Source: Flavobacteriales bacterium
Lineage (GTDB): Bacteria > Bacteroidota > Bacteroidia > Flavobacteriales > Flavobacteriaceae
Length of the DNA: 64,000 nt
Direction of reading: 5' to 3'
NCBI GenBank assembly: GCA_013205245.1
Contig: JABMNH010000038.1
Coordinates: 35,629 to 99,628 of the forward strand
Shown: positions 44,103-51,732 of the stretch, piece by piece
Layout of the letters: every line of letters begins with the position of its first letter
How positions within the stretch are numbered: position 1 is the first letter of the stretch
Position numbers and translations under genes: made by a program
The notes under the pieces: model-generated
What the model was told of the DNA's origin: nothing
The model's database searches: none
The model's input: only the letters and a program-made list of their open reading frames with translations

Positions 44103-45296
44103 ATGTACGGTGCTATAAAGAATCATTTACAAAAAGAAATTGAAACCATCAAAGAAGCTGGTTTGTATAAATCAGAACGTATTATTACTTCTTCGCAAAG
44201 TGCCCTTATCAAACTAAATACAGGAGAAGAAGTCATTAATTTTTGCGCCAATAATTATTTAGGTTTATCCGATAACGCAGCAGTTATTCAGGCTGCCAAA
44301 GATATGATGGATTCTCATGGTTACGGCATGTCTTCAGTGCGATTTATCTGTGGCACGCAAGACATCCACAAAGAATTAGAACAAAAAATCGCCACCTTTT
44401 ACCAAACTGAAGATACCATTTTATATGCCGCCGCTTTTGATGCCAACGGTGGTGTTTTCGAACCGCTGTTTGGTGCAGATGATGCCATTATTTCAGACAG
44501 TTTAAACCACGCCTCAATTATTGATGGTGTGCGTTTGTGTAAAGCATCGCGCTACCGTTACCAAAATAATGATATGGCCGATTTAGAGCAACAACTCATC
44601 GATGCCAATAAAAAGAATCACCGGTTTAAAATTATTGTCACCGATGGTGTTTTTTCTATGGATGGCATAGTGGCGCAACTCGATAAAATATGCGATTTGG
44701 CCGATAAATACGACGCCCTTGTTATGGTTGACGAATGTCATGCAGCTGGTTTTATTGGCAAAACAGGTCGCGGTACCATAGAATTAAAAAATGTGATGGG
44801 TCGGGTTGATATTATTACCGGCACTTTGGGCAAAGCCCTTGGTGGCGCTATGGGCGGATACACAACTGGTAAAAAAGAAATTATTGATATTTTACGTCAG
44901 CGGTCTCGTCCTTATTTGTTTTCAAATTCCTTGTCTCCTGCCATTGTGGGTGCTTCTTTAAAGGTTTTCGAAATGATTTCTAACGACACATCTTTACGTG
45001 ACACTTTAGAGTTTAATGCCACTTATTTTAGAAAAGGTATGGAAAAAGCTGGTTTCGAATTGGCTGGCGCCGATGCTGCCATTGTGCCTGTTATGTTATA
45101 CGATGCCAAATTATCGCAAACCATGGCAAATAAACTTTTAGACGAAGGTATTTATGTTATCGGATTCTTCTTTCCGGTTGTGCCAAAAGATAAAGCGCGA
45201 ATTCGTGTGCAATTATCGGCGGCTCATACCAAAGCGCATCTCGATAAAGCCATTGCTGCTTTTACCAAAGTTGGTAAAGAACTGGGTGTTATTTAA
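44103..45296 (+). CDS. kbl: Glycine C-acetyltransferase (2-amino-3-ketobutyrate CoA ligase)
   Basis: This PLP alpha-oxoamine synthase cleaves 2-amino-3-oxobutyrate with CoA to glycine and acetyl-CoA in threonine degradation. The 397-residue protein has CANNYLGLSDN, GYGMSSVRFICGTQDIHKEL, SDSLNHASIIDG and VDECHAAGFIGKTGRG. The Schiff-base lysine lies in ITGTLGKALGGAMGGY (about residue 243). These segments fit Kbl better than BioF. A threonine dehydrogenase gene is not adjacent in this window. Confidence 0.93.
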   Translation: MYGAIKNHLQKEIETIKEAGLYKSERIITSSQSALIKLNTGEEVINFCANNYLGLSDNAAVIQAAKDMMDSHGYGMSSVRFICGTQDIHKELEQKIATFYQTEDTILYAAAFDANGGVFEPLFGADDAIISDSLNHASIIDGVRLCKASRYRYQNNDMADLEQQLIDANKKNHRFKIIVTDGVFSMDGIVAQLDKICDLADKYDALVMVDECHAAGFIGKTGRGTIELKNVMGRVDIITGTLGKALGGAMGGYTTGKKEIIDILRQRSRPYLFSNSLSPAIVGASLKVFEMISNDTSLRDTLEFNATYFRKGMEKAGFELAGADAAIVPVMLYDAKLSQTMANKLLDEGIYVIGFFFPVVPKDKARIRVQLSAAHTKAHLDKAIAAFTKVGKELGVI

Positions 45297-45312
45297 ACTG
45301 AAATCAATTAAC

Positions 45313-45320
45313 TATATTTG
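45313..45320 (+). promoter_or_regulatory. Probable -7 element (TATATTTG) for queD-lpxH
   Basis: TATATTTG is a perfect TAnnTTTG match 36 bp upstream of ATG 45357. A clear -33 was not found. Confidence 0.45.
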
Positions 45321-45356
45321 TTTTTCTTAAACGATAGCGCCAAACAATAGCCCAAT

Positions 45357-45809
45357 ATGAGCAATATTAGAATTACCAAACATTTCAATTTTGAAGCGGC
45401 ACATGCTTTGTATGGCTACGATGGCAAATGTAAAAACATTCACGGGCATAGTTACCAGTTGTTTGTAACGGTTATTGGCAAGCCCATTAAAGATTCTGAA
45501 CATATAAAAAATGGTATGGTGATGGATTTTGGCGATTTAAAAAAAATCGTAAACAAAGAAATCGTTGCCGATTTTGACCACGCAACCGTTCTTAACAATC
45601 AGTCACCTCACAGAGATTTGGCAACAATTTTGACTTCGAATGCGCATAAAATAGTTTTGGTAGAATATCAGCCAACGAGCGAAAATATGTTAATTGATTT
45701 CGCTGAGCGGATAAAAAAACACCTGCCTAAAAACGTCAATCTTCACAACTTAAAACTTTACGAAACAGCAGACTCTTATGCCGAGTGGTTTGCTTCTGAT
45801 AACAGTTAA
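45357..45809 (+). CDS. queD: 6-carboxytetrahydropterin synthase
   Basis: QueD converts dihydroneopterin triphosphate to 6-carboxytetrahydropterin in queuosine biosynthesis. The 150-residue T-fold protein has the zinc-binding histidines in FNFEAAHALYGYDGKCKNIHGHSYQL (His at about 15, 27 and 29, quoted in part) and the catalytic segment MVMDFGDLKKIV. The C-terminal glutamate is in LKLYETADSYAEW. Its stop is one base before the lpxH ATG, so the pair is probably translated together. Confidence 0.93.
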   Translation: MSNIRITKHFNFEAAHALYGYDGKCKNIHGHSYQLFVTVIGKPIKDSEHIKNGMVMDFGDLKKIVNKEIVADFDHATVLNNQSPHRDLATILTSNAHKIVLVEYQPTSENMLIDFAERIKKHLPKNVNLHNLKLYETADSYAEWFASDNS

Positions 45810-45810
45810 T

Positions 45811-46569
45811 ATGACGACCTCAAAAACCAAAAAAATATACTTTGCTTCAGACCAACATTTTGGCGCACCCACTGCAGAAAAAAGCAAAGTGCGTGAAGAA
45901 AAGTTTTTGTCTTGGTTAAATACAATTAAACAAGATGCCGATGTGCTGTTTTTACTAGGTGATTTGTTCGATTTTTGGTTTGAATATAAAACAGTTGTTC
46001 CAAAAGGATTTGTACGTGTTCTTGGAAAACTTGCAGAAATGCGCGATTCTGGCATTGCCATTCACTTTTTTGTAGGGAACCATGATTTGTGGATGCGTGA
46101 TTATTTTGAAACGGAACTTAATATTCCTGTGTATCACAAACCAAAAGTTTTTACTTTTAACGACAAAGTATTTTATATTGGTCATGGTGATGGTTTAGGC
46201 CCTGAAGACAAGGGCTATAAACGCATGAAAAAAGTGTTTACAAACCCTCTTTCTAAATGGCTTTTTAGATGGTTACATCCCGATATTGGCGTGCGGTTGG
46301 CGCAATATCTTTCTACCCAAAACAAACTTATTTCGGGCGATGAAGATGTGGTTTTTTTAGGCGATGATAAAGAATGGCTCGTGCAATACGCCAAATCAAA
46401 ATTAACAGACCAACACTACGATTATTTTGTGTTTGGTCACCGCCATTTACCCATGGAAATCAAACTAAATGATAAAAGCACTTATGTCAATCTAGGTGAT
46501 TGGGTGAGTCATTTTACCTATGCCGTTTTTGATGGTGAAAATTTTGAGCTAAAGTATTTTAAATCTTAA
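45811..46569 (+). CDS. lpxH: UDP-2,3-diacylglucosamine diphosphatase
   Basis: LpxH hydrolyses UDP-diacylglucosamine to lipid X, the step before LpxB. The 252-residue metallophosphatase has FASDQHFGAP (the usual DxH motif), FLLGDLFDFWFEYK, HFFVGNHDLWMRDYF (GNHD), IGHGDGLGPEDKGYK and FGHRHLP, in the calcineurin-like order. ATG 45811 lies one base after the queD stop; an in-frame ATG at 45778 lies within queD and is less likely. lpxB is at 29965 in this window. Confidence 0.93.
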   Translation: MTTSKTKKIYFASDQHFGAPTAEKSKVREEKFLSWLNTIKQDADVLFLLGDLFDFWFEYKTVVPKGFVRVLGKLAEMRDSGIAIHFFVGNHDLWMRDYFETELNIPVYHKPKVFTFNDKVFYIGHGDGLGPEDKGYKRMKKVFTNPLSKWLFRWLHPDIGVRLAQYLSTQNKLISGDEDVVFLGDDKEWLVQYAKSKLTDQHYDYFVFGHRHLPMEIKLNDKSTYVNLGDWVSHFTYAVFDGENFELKYFKS

Positions 46570-46583
46570 TTGTTTTAACAGAT

Positions 46584-46608
46584 CTACAAGGTTCTGAAAA
46601 CCTTGCAG
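46584..46608. repeat. Palindromic intergenic repeat (CAAGGTT/AACCTTG hairpin)
   Basis: CT-A-CAAGGTT (46584-46593) faces AACCTTG-C-AG (46599-46608) between the convergent lpxH and pseudouridine synthase genes. The stem pairs 7 bp, plus 2 more beyond an A/C mismatch. It resembles the hairpin at 43977 in carrying a GGTT...AACC core. It could act as a weak bidirectional terminator. Confidence 0.5.
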
Positions 46609-46673
46609 AACATTATTGGTTGGTTGTTAAGAATTTTCGCAACACGGAACTCAAAATTCAAAACCCGGAATCT

Positions 46674-47534
46674 TTAGAGCATTTTTAGATTGATAACTTC
46701 TTGAGTGGTTAGCATTCTGTAACGACCTCTTGGCAAATTCTTTTTAGTCAAATCGGCAAAAACAACACGGTCTAATTTCACAACTTTATATCTAAAGTGC
46801 TCAAATATTTTTTGGATTATTTTATTGCGTCCAGAGTGTATTTGAATCCCAATTTCAGATTTAGATTCGTTGGCTATATAGCTTATTTCATCAACAAAAA
46901 CACGCTTGTCTTCAATGGTAAGGTTGTCAGATATTTTTTGCAAATCGGCTAAAGCCAATTTTTTATCCAAGCTTACATGATACAGTTTTTTAACAGGATG
47001 TTTTGGATTGGTCAATTTTTTAATCATGTCGCCATCGTTGGTAAACATAAGCAAACCCGTTGTGTTTCTATCTAATCTTCCAACAGGATAAAGACGTTCG
47101 TTACAAGCATTTGCGATAAGCTCTAAAACCGTTTTTCTGCCTTTTTCATCATCTGTAGAAGTGATGTAGTTTTTGGGTTTATTGAGCAATAAATAGCGCT
47201 TTGTCTCTGGACTAATTACAGATCCGTCAAACTTAACAATGTCGGTAGGTTTTACTTTATAACCCATTTCTGTAATCACTTTTTCGTTTACCTGAGCATT
47301 GCCAGAGGCAATATAAACATCGGCTTCACGACGCGAACAAATGCCAGCGTTAGAAATATATTTGTTTAAGCGAATGCCTTCTGATGGGTCTTTTTCGGTA
47401 ATAACTGTTTTTTTAACAGGTCTTGGGGTTTTGTCAAATTTCGGTTTGAAATTTTTAGTTTCTTTTGGAGAGGTCTTTTTAAAGGACGATTTTTTAGAAT
47501 CTTGTCGTCCTCTCGACGAGTTTTTTGATGTCAT
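46674..47534 (-). CDS. RsuA/RluB-family rRNA pseudouridine synthase
   Basis: This 286-residue enzyme isomerises a uridine in rRNA. It has a lysine/serine-rich disordered N-terminus (about 1-50). An S4 RNA-binding domain follows (about 53-100, IRLNKYISNAGICSRREADV), then the catalytic domain with the essential aspartate in YPVGRLDRNTTGLLMFTNDG (about residue 155). The motif set fits the RsuA/RluB/E/F group; the exact uridine is uncertain. The long basic tail is common in Bacteroidota homologues. It is the last gene of the mevalonate-side minus-strand run. Confidence 0.92.
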   Translation of the reverse strand: MTSKNSSRGRQDSKKSSFKKTSPKETKNFKPKFDKTPRPVKKTVITEKDPSEGIRLNKYISNAGICSRREADVYIASGNAQVNEKVITEMGYKVKPTDIVKFDGSVISPETKRYLLLNKPKNYITSTDDEKGRKTVLELIANACNERLYPVGRLDRNTTGLLMFTNDGDMIKKLTNPKHPVKKLYHVSLDKKLALADLQKISDNLTIEDKRVFVDEISYIANESKSEIGIQIHSGRNKIIQKIFEHFRYKVVKLDRVVFADLTKKNLPRGRYRMLTTQEVINLKML

Positions 47535-47615
47535 TTTTTCTAATTTTTGGCAAAACTATGCTTTTTAAATTTAATCTTAAAGTAAAGATTACTAATTTAT
47601 TAAAATAACAACTAT

Positions 47616-48563
47616 TTAGATATTCATTAAACGATTTATTATTACAGATGTATCTATCAGCGCTAAGCTAAAAACGCCTAAAACAATGAGTATTTTGAGT
47701 AAAATATGTAATTGTATATAGTTTTTGTTTGACTGACCTCGCCACAATTTTACAGTAAAAAAACCAAGAACTGGCACAGCAAAATAAAAATAGTACTTCA
47801 TGGCACCTATTTCTGGATATTTCCATAAAAAATAAATAGGATCTAAAGTCATCAAAACAATAATACTGATGAGTAATTTGGTAAAACGCTCGCCGTATTT
47901 TATTGGAATGGTGACATAATTTTGAACGATATCGCCTTTTATACTTTCTAATTCTTTTACCAACTCTCTTATGGTTAGAATAAAAAACAAAAAACAGGCA
48001 TGGGTAAAAATGACATTTGAAAAATTTTTATAGTACACAAAAACAGCAAAAAACGGTGCTATTGATAAAGATACTGCCGCAAATAAACCAAAAATAGAGT
48101 GCTTTTTTAGTTTATGTGAATACAGCCAAATGCCAAAAATATAGGCCGAAAAAAATAAAGCAGCCCGCCAAGACACAAAAAATCCGAATATAACCCCTAA
48201 AAAATTGAGTGCAAAATACAGCTGTAATTTTAGTTTCTGGCTGACAATATTGTCTAATTTATACTTTTGAGGTTTGTTAATTAAATCTTTTTTGACGTCG
48301 TAAAAGTTATTGATAATATAACCCGAAGCTATAACGCAAACAGAGGCTATAACTATAAAGTACAATTCTACATCTAAAAGAACATTCTTTAAACCGCGTC
48401 TGGGAGCAAAAATAAAAATGGCTGCTAAATATTGGGCAATAACAATAATTAAAATATTGACCCCTCTTACAACAGAGAATAAACTGAGTAACTTTATAAA
48501 AATAGAGGCTTCCTCTTTTTGTTTTTGTTGTGTGTTTTCTTTGGCTTTTTCTAATAAGTCCAT
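47616..48563 (-). CDS. UbiA-family prenyltransferase
   Basis: This is a 315-residue integral-membrane prenyltransferase with about eight to nine helices. The first Asp-rich motif is SGYIINNFYDVKKDLINKP (about residues 79-97). The second conserved loop is in LVKELESIKGDIVQNYVTIP (about 205-224), where the usual D-x-E-G-D is reduced to ESIKGD. In Bacteroidota such proteins are often labelled geranylgeranylglycerol-phosphate geranylgeranyltransferase. Position directly downstream of mevalonate kinase supports a prenyl substrate. The acceptor is unknown. Confidence 0.83.
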   Translation of the reverse strand: MDLLEKAKENTQQKQKEEASIFIKLLSLFSVVRGVNILIIVIAQYLAAIFIFAPRRGLKNVLLDVELYFIVIASVCVIASGYIINNFYDVKKDLINKPQKYKLDNIVSQKLKLQLYFALNFLGVIFGFFVSWRAALFFSAYIFGIWLYSHKLKKHSIFGLFAAVSLSIAPFFAVFVYYKNFSNVIFTHACFLFFILTIRELVKELESIKGDIVQNYVTIPIKYGERFTKLLISIIVLMTLDPIYFLWKYPEIGAMKYYFYFAVPVLGFFTVKLWRGQSNKNYIQLHILLKILIVLGVFSLALIDTSVIINRLMNI

Positions 48564-48602
48564 ATAGAAACAGAGAATATGTTGCTTAAAATATTTGGCA
48601 CA

Positions 48603-49532
48603 TTAGAATCTGTAAACCAGTTCTAAATCGTAGTCCTTTAAAATTTCTTTGGCTTTATCGTAGTCTTTGGTAAACCCTAAAATATAACCGCCACCACCAG
48701 AGCCACACAATTTTAAATAATAATCGTTTGTGGTAATGCCTTGTTGCCATAATTTATGAAATGCTTTAGGAATCATTGGCTTAAAGTTTTTAAGCACCAC
48801 TTTAGAGAGTTCTTTTACATCACCAAACAATTCGTTAAAATCCCCTTTAAGGAAGTGGTCAATACAAGCATCAGTATGTTTGGCAAAATCTTGGTTTAAC
48901 ATATTTCTAAAGCCTTCATTCTTCATTTTATTCATAAAGATGCTTACCATAGGAGCCGTTTCTCCAACAATTTTAGAGTCTAATAAAAAGACACCTCCTT
49001 TACCTGGTTTTTGTGACGGAATGCCTGTGGCTTCTAAATCGTCTTTAGAATTGATAAGAATTGGCAAACTTAAATAACTGTTTAGCGGATCTAATCCCGA
49101 GCTTTTCCCATGGAAAAAAGATTCCATTTTAGAAAAAATGGCTTTTAAAGTCAATAATTTATCTCGGGTTAAGTTTTCTAAAACGGTTATTTTACCTTTT
49201 GCATATTTATCGTAAATGGCCGCAACTAAAGCGCCAGAGCTGCCAACACCATAACCTTGTGGTATGCTGGAATCGAAATACATGCCTTCATCAAGATCAT
49301 TATTTAGGGCATCTAAATCAAATTGAGATATGTTTAAACTGTCAAGATTTATTAAGTAGGTATAGAATTTTTTAAGATTTATGTTTGATTTTAAAGCTTC
49401 TTCAGAAGGATATTCGTCCTTTTTTAAAGCGCCTTGGTAGGTATTATACGGAATGGCCAAACCTTTAGAATCTTTAATAATGCCGTATTCTCCAAACAAT
49501 AAAATCTTAGCGTAAAAAAGTGGTCCTTTCAT
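48603..49532 (-). CDS. Mevalonate kinase (GHMP family)
   Basis: This 309-residue GHMP kinase phosphorylates mevalonate in the isoprenoid pathway. The opening YAKILLFGEYGIIKDSKGLA matches mevalonate kinases (KxxLFGEH/Y type). The ATP loop is SSIPQGYGVGSSGALVAAIY (about residues 88-107), and the third motif is LCGSGGGGYILGF near the end. It lies between the diphosphomevalonate decarboxylase and UbiA genes on the same strand, confirming pathway membership. Confidence 0.87.
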   Translation of the reverse strand: MKGPLFYAKILLFGEYGIIKDSKGLAIPYNTYQGALKKDEYPSEEALKSNINLKKFYTYLINLDSLNISQFDLDALNNDLDEGMYFDSSIPQGYGVGSSGALVAAIYDKYAKGKITVLENLTRDKLLTLKAIFSKMESFFHGKSSGLDPLNSYLSLPILINSKDDLEATGIPSQKPGKGGVFLLDSKIVGETAPMVSIFMNKMKNEGFRNMLNQDFAKHTDACIDHFLKGDFNELFGDVKELSKVVLKNFKPMIPKAFHKLWQQGITTNDYYLKLCGSGGGGYILGFTKDYDKAKEILKDYDLELVYRF

Positions 49533-49645
49533 TTAGGTTGATTCAATTTAGTTGCAAATCTACTGGCAAATATACAATTTTTACAATTTATCAGTGATTA
49601 TATTTATAAAAGGTGCTGATTTTAAGTGTTAAAGCCTTAAATATT

Positions 49646-50731
49646 TTATCCAATATTTATTCCCAAACCTAAACAATCATGAATAACCTGATTGTTTTCA
49701 CACAATTGTTCTAGTTCTTTTTTGATGAAACCCTTTGTGATTTCTTTCTCGCTTTGCGGATATAAAAGATGCACATTAGCACCAGCATCTAAAGTGAAGC
49801 ATAAATGCGTATTGGTTTTGGCTCTAAATTCCCAAACTTTATCGAGTATTTGAAGTGTGTTTGGTTTCATCAAAATAAAATACGGGTTACTGGTCATCAT
49901 CATGGCATGTAAAGTCAAAGCCTCGCTTTCTACAATATTGATAAAGCTTTTTAAATCACCTGTTTTAAGAACTTTTAATATATCTGTAATGTGATTATTA
50001 GCTTGTTTAAATCTTTCATTTGCAAATGGATGGTTGTCCATTAAGCCGTGACCAACCGAACTTGATACTTGTTTCTCGCCTTTATCTACCAACAAAATAC
50101 TGTCACAATAATTGTTAAAATTCGGATGTAATTCAAATGGCAATTTTACGCCGTAAAGGTCTGAGCTCTCTTTAACATCGGGATGCTTTCCCCAAATAAT
50201 GACTGGCCCTTCAATACTGCGACATGCGCTACCCGAACCCAAACGTGCTAAAAATGATGCTTTCTGATTAAAATATACTTGACTGATTTTAGGATTTAAT
50301 TTTTTTTCTAACTGCATCAAACAAACCGAAAGTGCTGCCAAACCACTTGCCGAAGAGGCAATGCCACTGCTGTGCGGAAAGGTGTTTTGGGTATGAATTT
50401 CAAGTTTAAAATCTGATAAGAAAGGTACATAGCTTGAAATTCTATTTAAAAATGTTTCAATTTTTGGTTTAAAATCAGCTTTAAGCTGGCCTTCAAAAAA
50501 AACAGCTAAATCACTTTTATCTTTATAAATATCCTTTTTAAAAACCATTAAAGTGGTTTTTGTAAGGCAATTATTTAAGGTAAAACTCAGCGATGTATTG
50601 GTAGGAATTTGTGGCTCGGTTTTTCCCCAATATTTTACCAAAGCAATGTTGCTTGGTGCAGAACTGTTAAAAGTTTCTTCAAGTAAATTTGAAGTATCTA
50701 AATGTTTTGAAATAAATGGGGCTGTTGTCAA
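49646..50731 (-). CDS. Diphosphomevalonate decarboxylase
   Basis: This enzyme decarboxylates 5-diphosphomevalonate to isopentenyl diphosphate. The roughly 361-residue GHMP-fold protein has SAPSNIALVKYWGKTEPQIP near the start (family signature). The ATP/substrate loop is TFPHSSGIASSASGLAAL (about residues 116-133), with ARLGSGSACRSIEGP later. TTG 50731 is taken as the start, because the more upstream TTG at 50752 lies inside the -7 promoter element (50750-50757). It heads the minus-strand isoprenoid operon. Confidence 0.93.
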   Translation of the reverse strand: MTTAPFISKHLDTSNLLEETFNSSAPSNIALVKYWGKTEPQIPTNTSLSFTLNNCLTKTTLMVFKKDIYKDKSDLAVFFEGQLKADFKPKIETFLNRISSYVPFLSDFKLEIHTQNTFPHSSGIASSASGLAALSVCLMQLEKKLNPKISQVYFNQKASFLARLGSGSACRSIEGPVIIWGKHPDVKESSDLYGVKLPFELHPNFNNYCDSILLVDKGEKQVSSSVGHGLMDNHPFANERFKQANNHITDILKVLKTGDLKSFINIVESEALTLHAMMMTSNPYFILMKPNTLQILDKVWEFRAKTNTHLCFTLDAGANVHLLYPQSEKEITKGFIKKELEQLCENNQVIHDCLGLGINIG

Positions 50732-50743
50732 AATATAATAGGC

Positions 50744-50780
50744 TTTGTGCAAAGATAGAATTAATTACTTTTGCTATCAA
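50744..50780. promoter_or_regulatory. Overlapping divergent promoters for the mevalonate operon and the 77-aa gene
   Basis: Plus strand: TTTG at 50744-50747, 18 bp, TACTTTTG at 50766-50773. Minus strand: TTG at 50780-50778, 20 bp, TATCTTTG at 50757-50750. The two promoters occupy the same 37 bp, so polymerases would compete or share one regulator. Confidence 0.6.
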
Positions 50781-50792
50781 AATAGTTAGGAA

Positions 50793-51026
50793 TTGAATCG
50801 TAAACTGAAATTGATCTGGGATTTTAGAGGTCCAGACGCCTTAAAAATGGCCGAACACCACGCCATACATTTGGAAGAATTTGCCACAACAGAAAAGTTG
50901 CATTTTCATAATGTTGGGTTTGACGAGTTATCTAATTTGTTTAGCATCGCCTTTATTGTAGTTGATGAAGCCGGTATGCCTGTTTATAGGGATGCCTTAA
51001 AACCACATCGTGGAGAAGTTGCCTAG
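50793..51026 (+). CDS. Small conserved protein of unknown function (77 aa, TTG start)
   Basis: This 77-residue soluble protein opens with LIWDFRGPDALKMAEHHAIH and ends with the conserved-looking RDALKPHRGEVA. The mixture of His-rich and acidic residues suggests a compact ferredoxin-like fold, but no family function is known. TTG 50793 is the only start that fits the promoter at 50744-50773 and keeps the conserved N-terminus. Similar small genes occur divergent from diphosphomevalonate decarboxylase in other flavobacteria, to my recollection. Confidence 0.65.
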   Translation: MNRKLKLIWDFRGPDALKMAEHHAIHLEEFATTEKLHFHNVGFDELSNLFSIAFIVVDEAGMPVYRDALKPHRGEVA

Positions 51027-51045
51027 TAATCTGACAATAAAAAAC

Positions 51046-51273
51046 ATGAAAATAGAATCTAAATCAATACTGACTTGTCCAAAATGTGGTCATCAAAAAG
51101 AAGAAACGATGCCAACCGATGCGTGTCAGTTTTTTTATGAATGCGAAAATTGCAAAACAATTTTAAAACCTAAAGAAGGCGATTGCTGTGTGTATTGTTC
51201 TTATGGAACACATAAATGCCCATCCATACAAGAAAAAATCAACACCAATCAAAAACCAGATTGTTGTTGTTAA
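51046..51273 (+). CDS. GDCC-motif Cys-rich small protein of the arsenic operon
   Basis: This 75-residue protein has twelve cysteines. A zinc-ribbon-like pair set (CPKC at 11-14, C27, CENC at 33-36) is followed by the hallmark GDCCVYCSYGTHKCP (about residues 46-59) and a terminal DCCC. The same family occurs beside ArsR and ACR3 genes in many Bacteroidota and Proteobacteria arsenic clusters and is of unknown role. Metal or arsenite binding is plausible. ATG 51046 is used. The gene lies directly upstream of the arsR promoter on the same strand. Confidence 0.8.
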   Translation: MKIESKSILTCPKCGHQKEETMPTDACQFFYECENCKTILKPKEGDCCVYCSYGTHKCPSIQEKINTNQKPDCCC

Positions 51274-51287
51274 AAATAAATTTAATT

Positions 51288-51323
51288 CGATTTGGATATA
51301 AATATTAATCGTACATTTGCGAT
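51288..51323 (+). promoter_or_regulatory. arsR promoter with overlapping ATCG-N8-CGAT operator
   Basis: TTTG at 51291-51294 and TACATTTG at 51312-51319 are 17 bp apart. The -7 element is exactly the eight-base spacer of the inverted repeat ATCG-TACATTTG-CGAT (51308-51323). A further CGAT half-site is at 51288-51291, next to the -33. A bound repressor would block polymerase directly. Confidence 0.65.
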
Positions 51324-51329
51324 GAACTT

Positions 51330-51662
51330 ATGAAACGAAGCCTAAAAAATATCGATTATTCTGCAGATGCAGAACAAACCGCACGTTTTGCAAAGGCGCT
51401 GGCACATCCGGTAAGATTAACCATTTTGAAATATTTAAGCAATCAGTCTTGTTGTTTTACAACCGATTTGGTTGGGGTATTGCCTTTGGCGCAATCTACC
51501 ATCTCACAACATTTAAAAGCCTTAAAAGACGCGGGTCTTATTCAAGGCGAAATTAATCCGCCAAAAATAAAATATTGCATCAATCAAGAAAATTGGCTTA
51601 AAGCCAAAACGCTTTTTGAAAGTATTTTTAAAGAAGATTTTACCAAAATAGATTGCTGTTAA
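51330..51662 (+). CDS. arsR: ArsR/SmtB-family arsenic-responsive repressor
   Basis: This 110-residue winged-helix repressor releases DNA when arsenite or antimonite binds. The HTH is FAKALAHPVRLTILKYLSN through LPLAQSTISQHLKALKDAGL (about residues 20-70). Candidate arsenite ligands are the vicinal cysteines 41-42 in NQSCCFTTDLV, Cys83, and an unusual C-terminal CC (109-110). It starts the transcription unit with the thioredoxin-like, ACR3 and ArsC genes, and an operator spans its own promoter. Confidence 0.92.
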   Translation: MKRSLKNIDYSADAEQTARFAKALAHPVRLTILKYLSNQSCCFTTDLVGVLPLAQSTISQHLKALKDAGLIQGEINPPKIKYCINQENWLKAKTLFESIFKEDFTKIDCC

Positions 51663-51682
51663 TCTATTTTTTTAATAACAAC

Positions 51683-51700
51683 TATCGCTTATTTGCGATA
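51683..51700 (+). promoter_or_regulatory. Second ArsR-type operator before the thioredoxin-like gene
   Basis: TATCG-CTTATTTG-CGATA is a perfect 5-bp inverted repeat with an eight-base spacer. It matches the arsR-promoter site at 13 of 16 core positions (ATCGnnnATTTGCGAT) and lies 32 bp before ATG 51733. Confidence 0.6.
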
Positions 51701-51732
51701 ACCAATATCAAAGCGTTTAAAATCTATAAAAA

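Noticed and set aside
43494..44126. A 210-codon minus-strand frame antisense to the TlpA-like gene
   Set aside because: It overlaps a clearly coding plus-strand gene and its hairpin terminator, its composition mirrors that gene, and no motif or start signal supports it.
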